NCBI GenBank assembly: GCA_963978905.1
Contig: OZ022256.1
Location: 3,703,501 to 3,767,500, forward strand
Origin: Trichostrongylus colubriformis
Taxonomy: Eukaryota > Nematoda > Chromadorea > Rhabditida > Trichostrongylidae
Direction: 5' to 3'
Length of the DNA stretch: 64,000 nucleotides
Below are positions 63,747 through 64,000 of the stretch, piece after piece (position 1 is the stretch's first letter; each line of letters starts with the position of its first letter). A program made the position numbers and the translations under genes. The notes beneath the pieces were generated by a model. It was not told the DNA's origin. It saw only the letters and a list, made by a program, of their open reading frames with translations, and did no database searches.

Positions 63747-63819
63747 GCTTCCGTAGCGCAGTCGGCAGCGCGTCAGTCTCATAATCTGAAGGTCGTGAGT
63801 TCGAGCCTCACCGGGAGCA
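63747..63819 (+). tRNA. tRNA-Met(CAT)
   Basis: Unit IV-19, consensus. Confidence 0.95.
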
Positions 63820-63933
63820 ATCTTTTTGCTGCACGGTGTTTCGTTGCTAAAGACCCTCACTTCAGCCCTGCAGGGTCCTGAATATATCTTGTCAGTATTG
63901 CTAATCATACCTGGTCCAGAAATTAACAGTCGT

Positions 63934-64000
63934 GCTTCCGTAGCGCAGTCGGCAGCGCGTCAGTCTCATAATCTGAAGGTCGTGAGTTCGAGCCTCACCG
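63934..64000 (+). tRNA. tRNA-Met(CAT), cut by window end
   Basis: Unit IV-20; 67 of 73 bases visible, all consensus. Confidence 0.9.

Larger units (their letters stand above)
60342..64000 (+). repeat. tRNA-Met satellite array IV (20 tRNAs, continues past the window)
   Basis: Begins like arrays II and III for four units, then diverges in order. Rich in GTGGG-flanked units and in units with a broken terminator. No array end is reached. Confidence 0.95.

Noticed and set aside
35343..63908. Many 64-84-codon open frames on both strands repeating every 187 bp
   Set aside because: They run through tRNA and spacer, are fixed by the satellite sequence, lack ATG starts in most cases and appear on both strands. 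They are by-products of the tandem unit.
35184..64000. Regularly spaced repeats as a CRISPR-like array
   Set aside because: Repeats are 73-bp tRNA genes with homologous, not unique, spacers, and the context is eukaryotic.

Overview
The window is eukaryotic, almost certainly metazoan, and fits a nematode (possibly a strongylid or hookworm type; this is inference). The grounds are Pol III tRNA genes of animal type, exon-like blocks with TTTCAG/GTAAGT splice signals, and an RTE-clade retrotransposon, Helitrons, a mariner relic and TTAA/TWA-target DNA elements. No complete protein-coding host gene can be followed. The window is dominated by repeats.

Left part (1-35183). This is old, TE-riddled DNA. 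Two diverged copies of one host segment can be aligned by eye: copy A about 7905-17400 and copy B about 19895-35000. Because each carries different insertions, the partner copy often shows the empty site. This dates and delimits a 2.2-kb Helitron (8714-10913), a mariner relic (21370-22293), a TTAA-target MITE (14178-14633), a TAA-target Harbinger-like element (14867-16568) and a 252-bp SINE-like insert (20208-20459). Both copies contain exon-like fragments of an unrecognised gene family: a signal-peptide-like first exon and a 130-nt internal exon that stays open and indel-free. A second Helitron (25750-29570) carries about 14 units of a 268/279-bp minisatellite. Its right half plus flanking host DNA is tandemly duplicated (3066 bp, 28240-31305 and 31306-34371).

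Right part (35184-64000). This is a head-to-tail array of 187-bp units. Each unit contains a 73-bp elongator tRNA-Met(CAT) gene followed four bases later by a T-run terminator. I count 104 tRNA copies (32+28+24+20); the first is degenerate and the last is cut by the window edge. The array is interrupted by three apparently identical copies of a 3.1-kb RTE-clade retrotransposon with identical target-site duplications. All three copies share the same two disabling lesions in the endonuclease-RT frame. The element therefore inserted once, died, and was then copied passively with blocks of tRNA units. The two block lengths (8378 and 7630 bp) differ by exactly 748 bp, or four tRNA units.

The most notable system is this tRNA-Met satellite with its higher-order structure and sub-families of box A, T-arm and terminator variants. 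The second is the pair of Helitrons with minisatellite cores.
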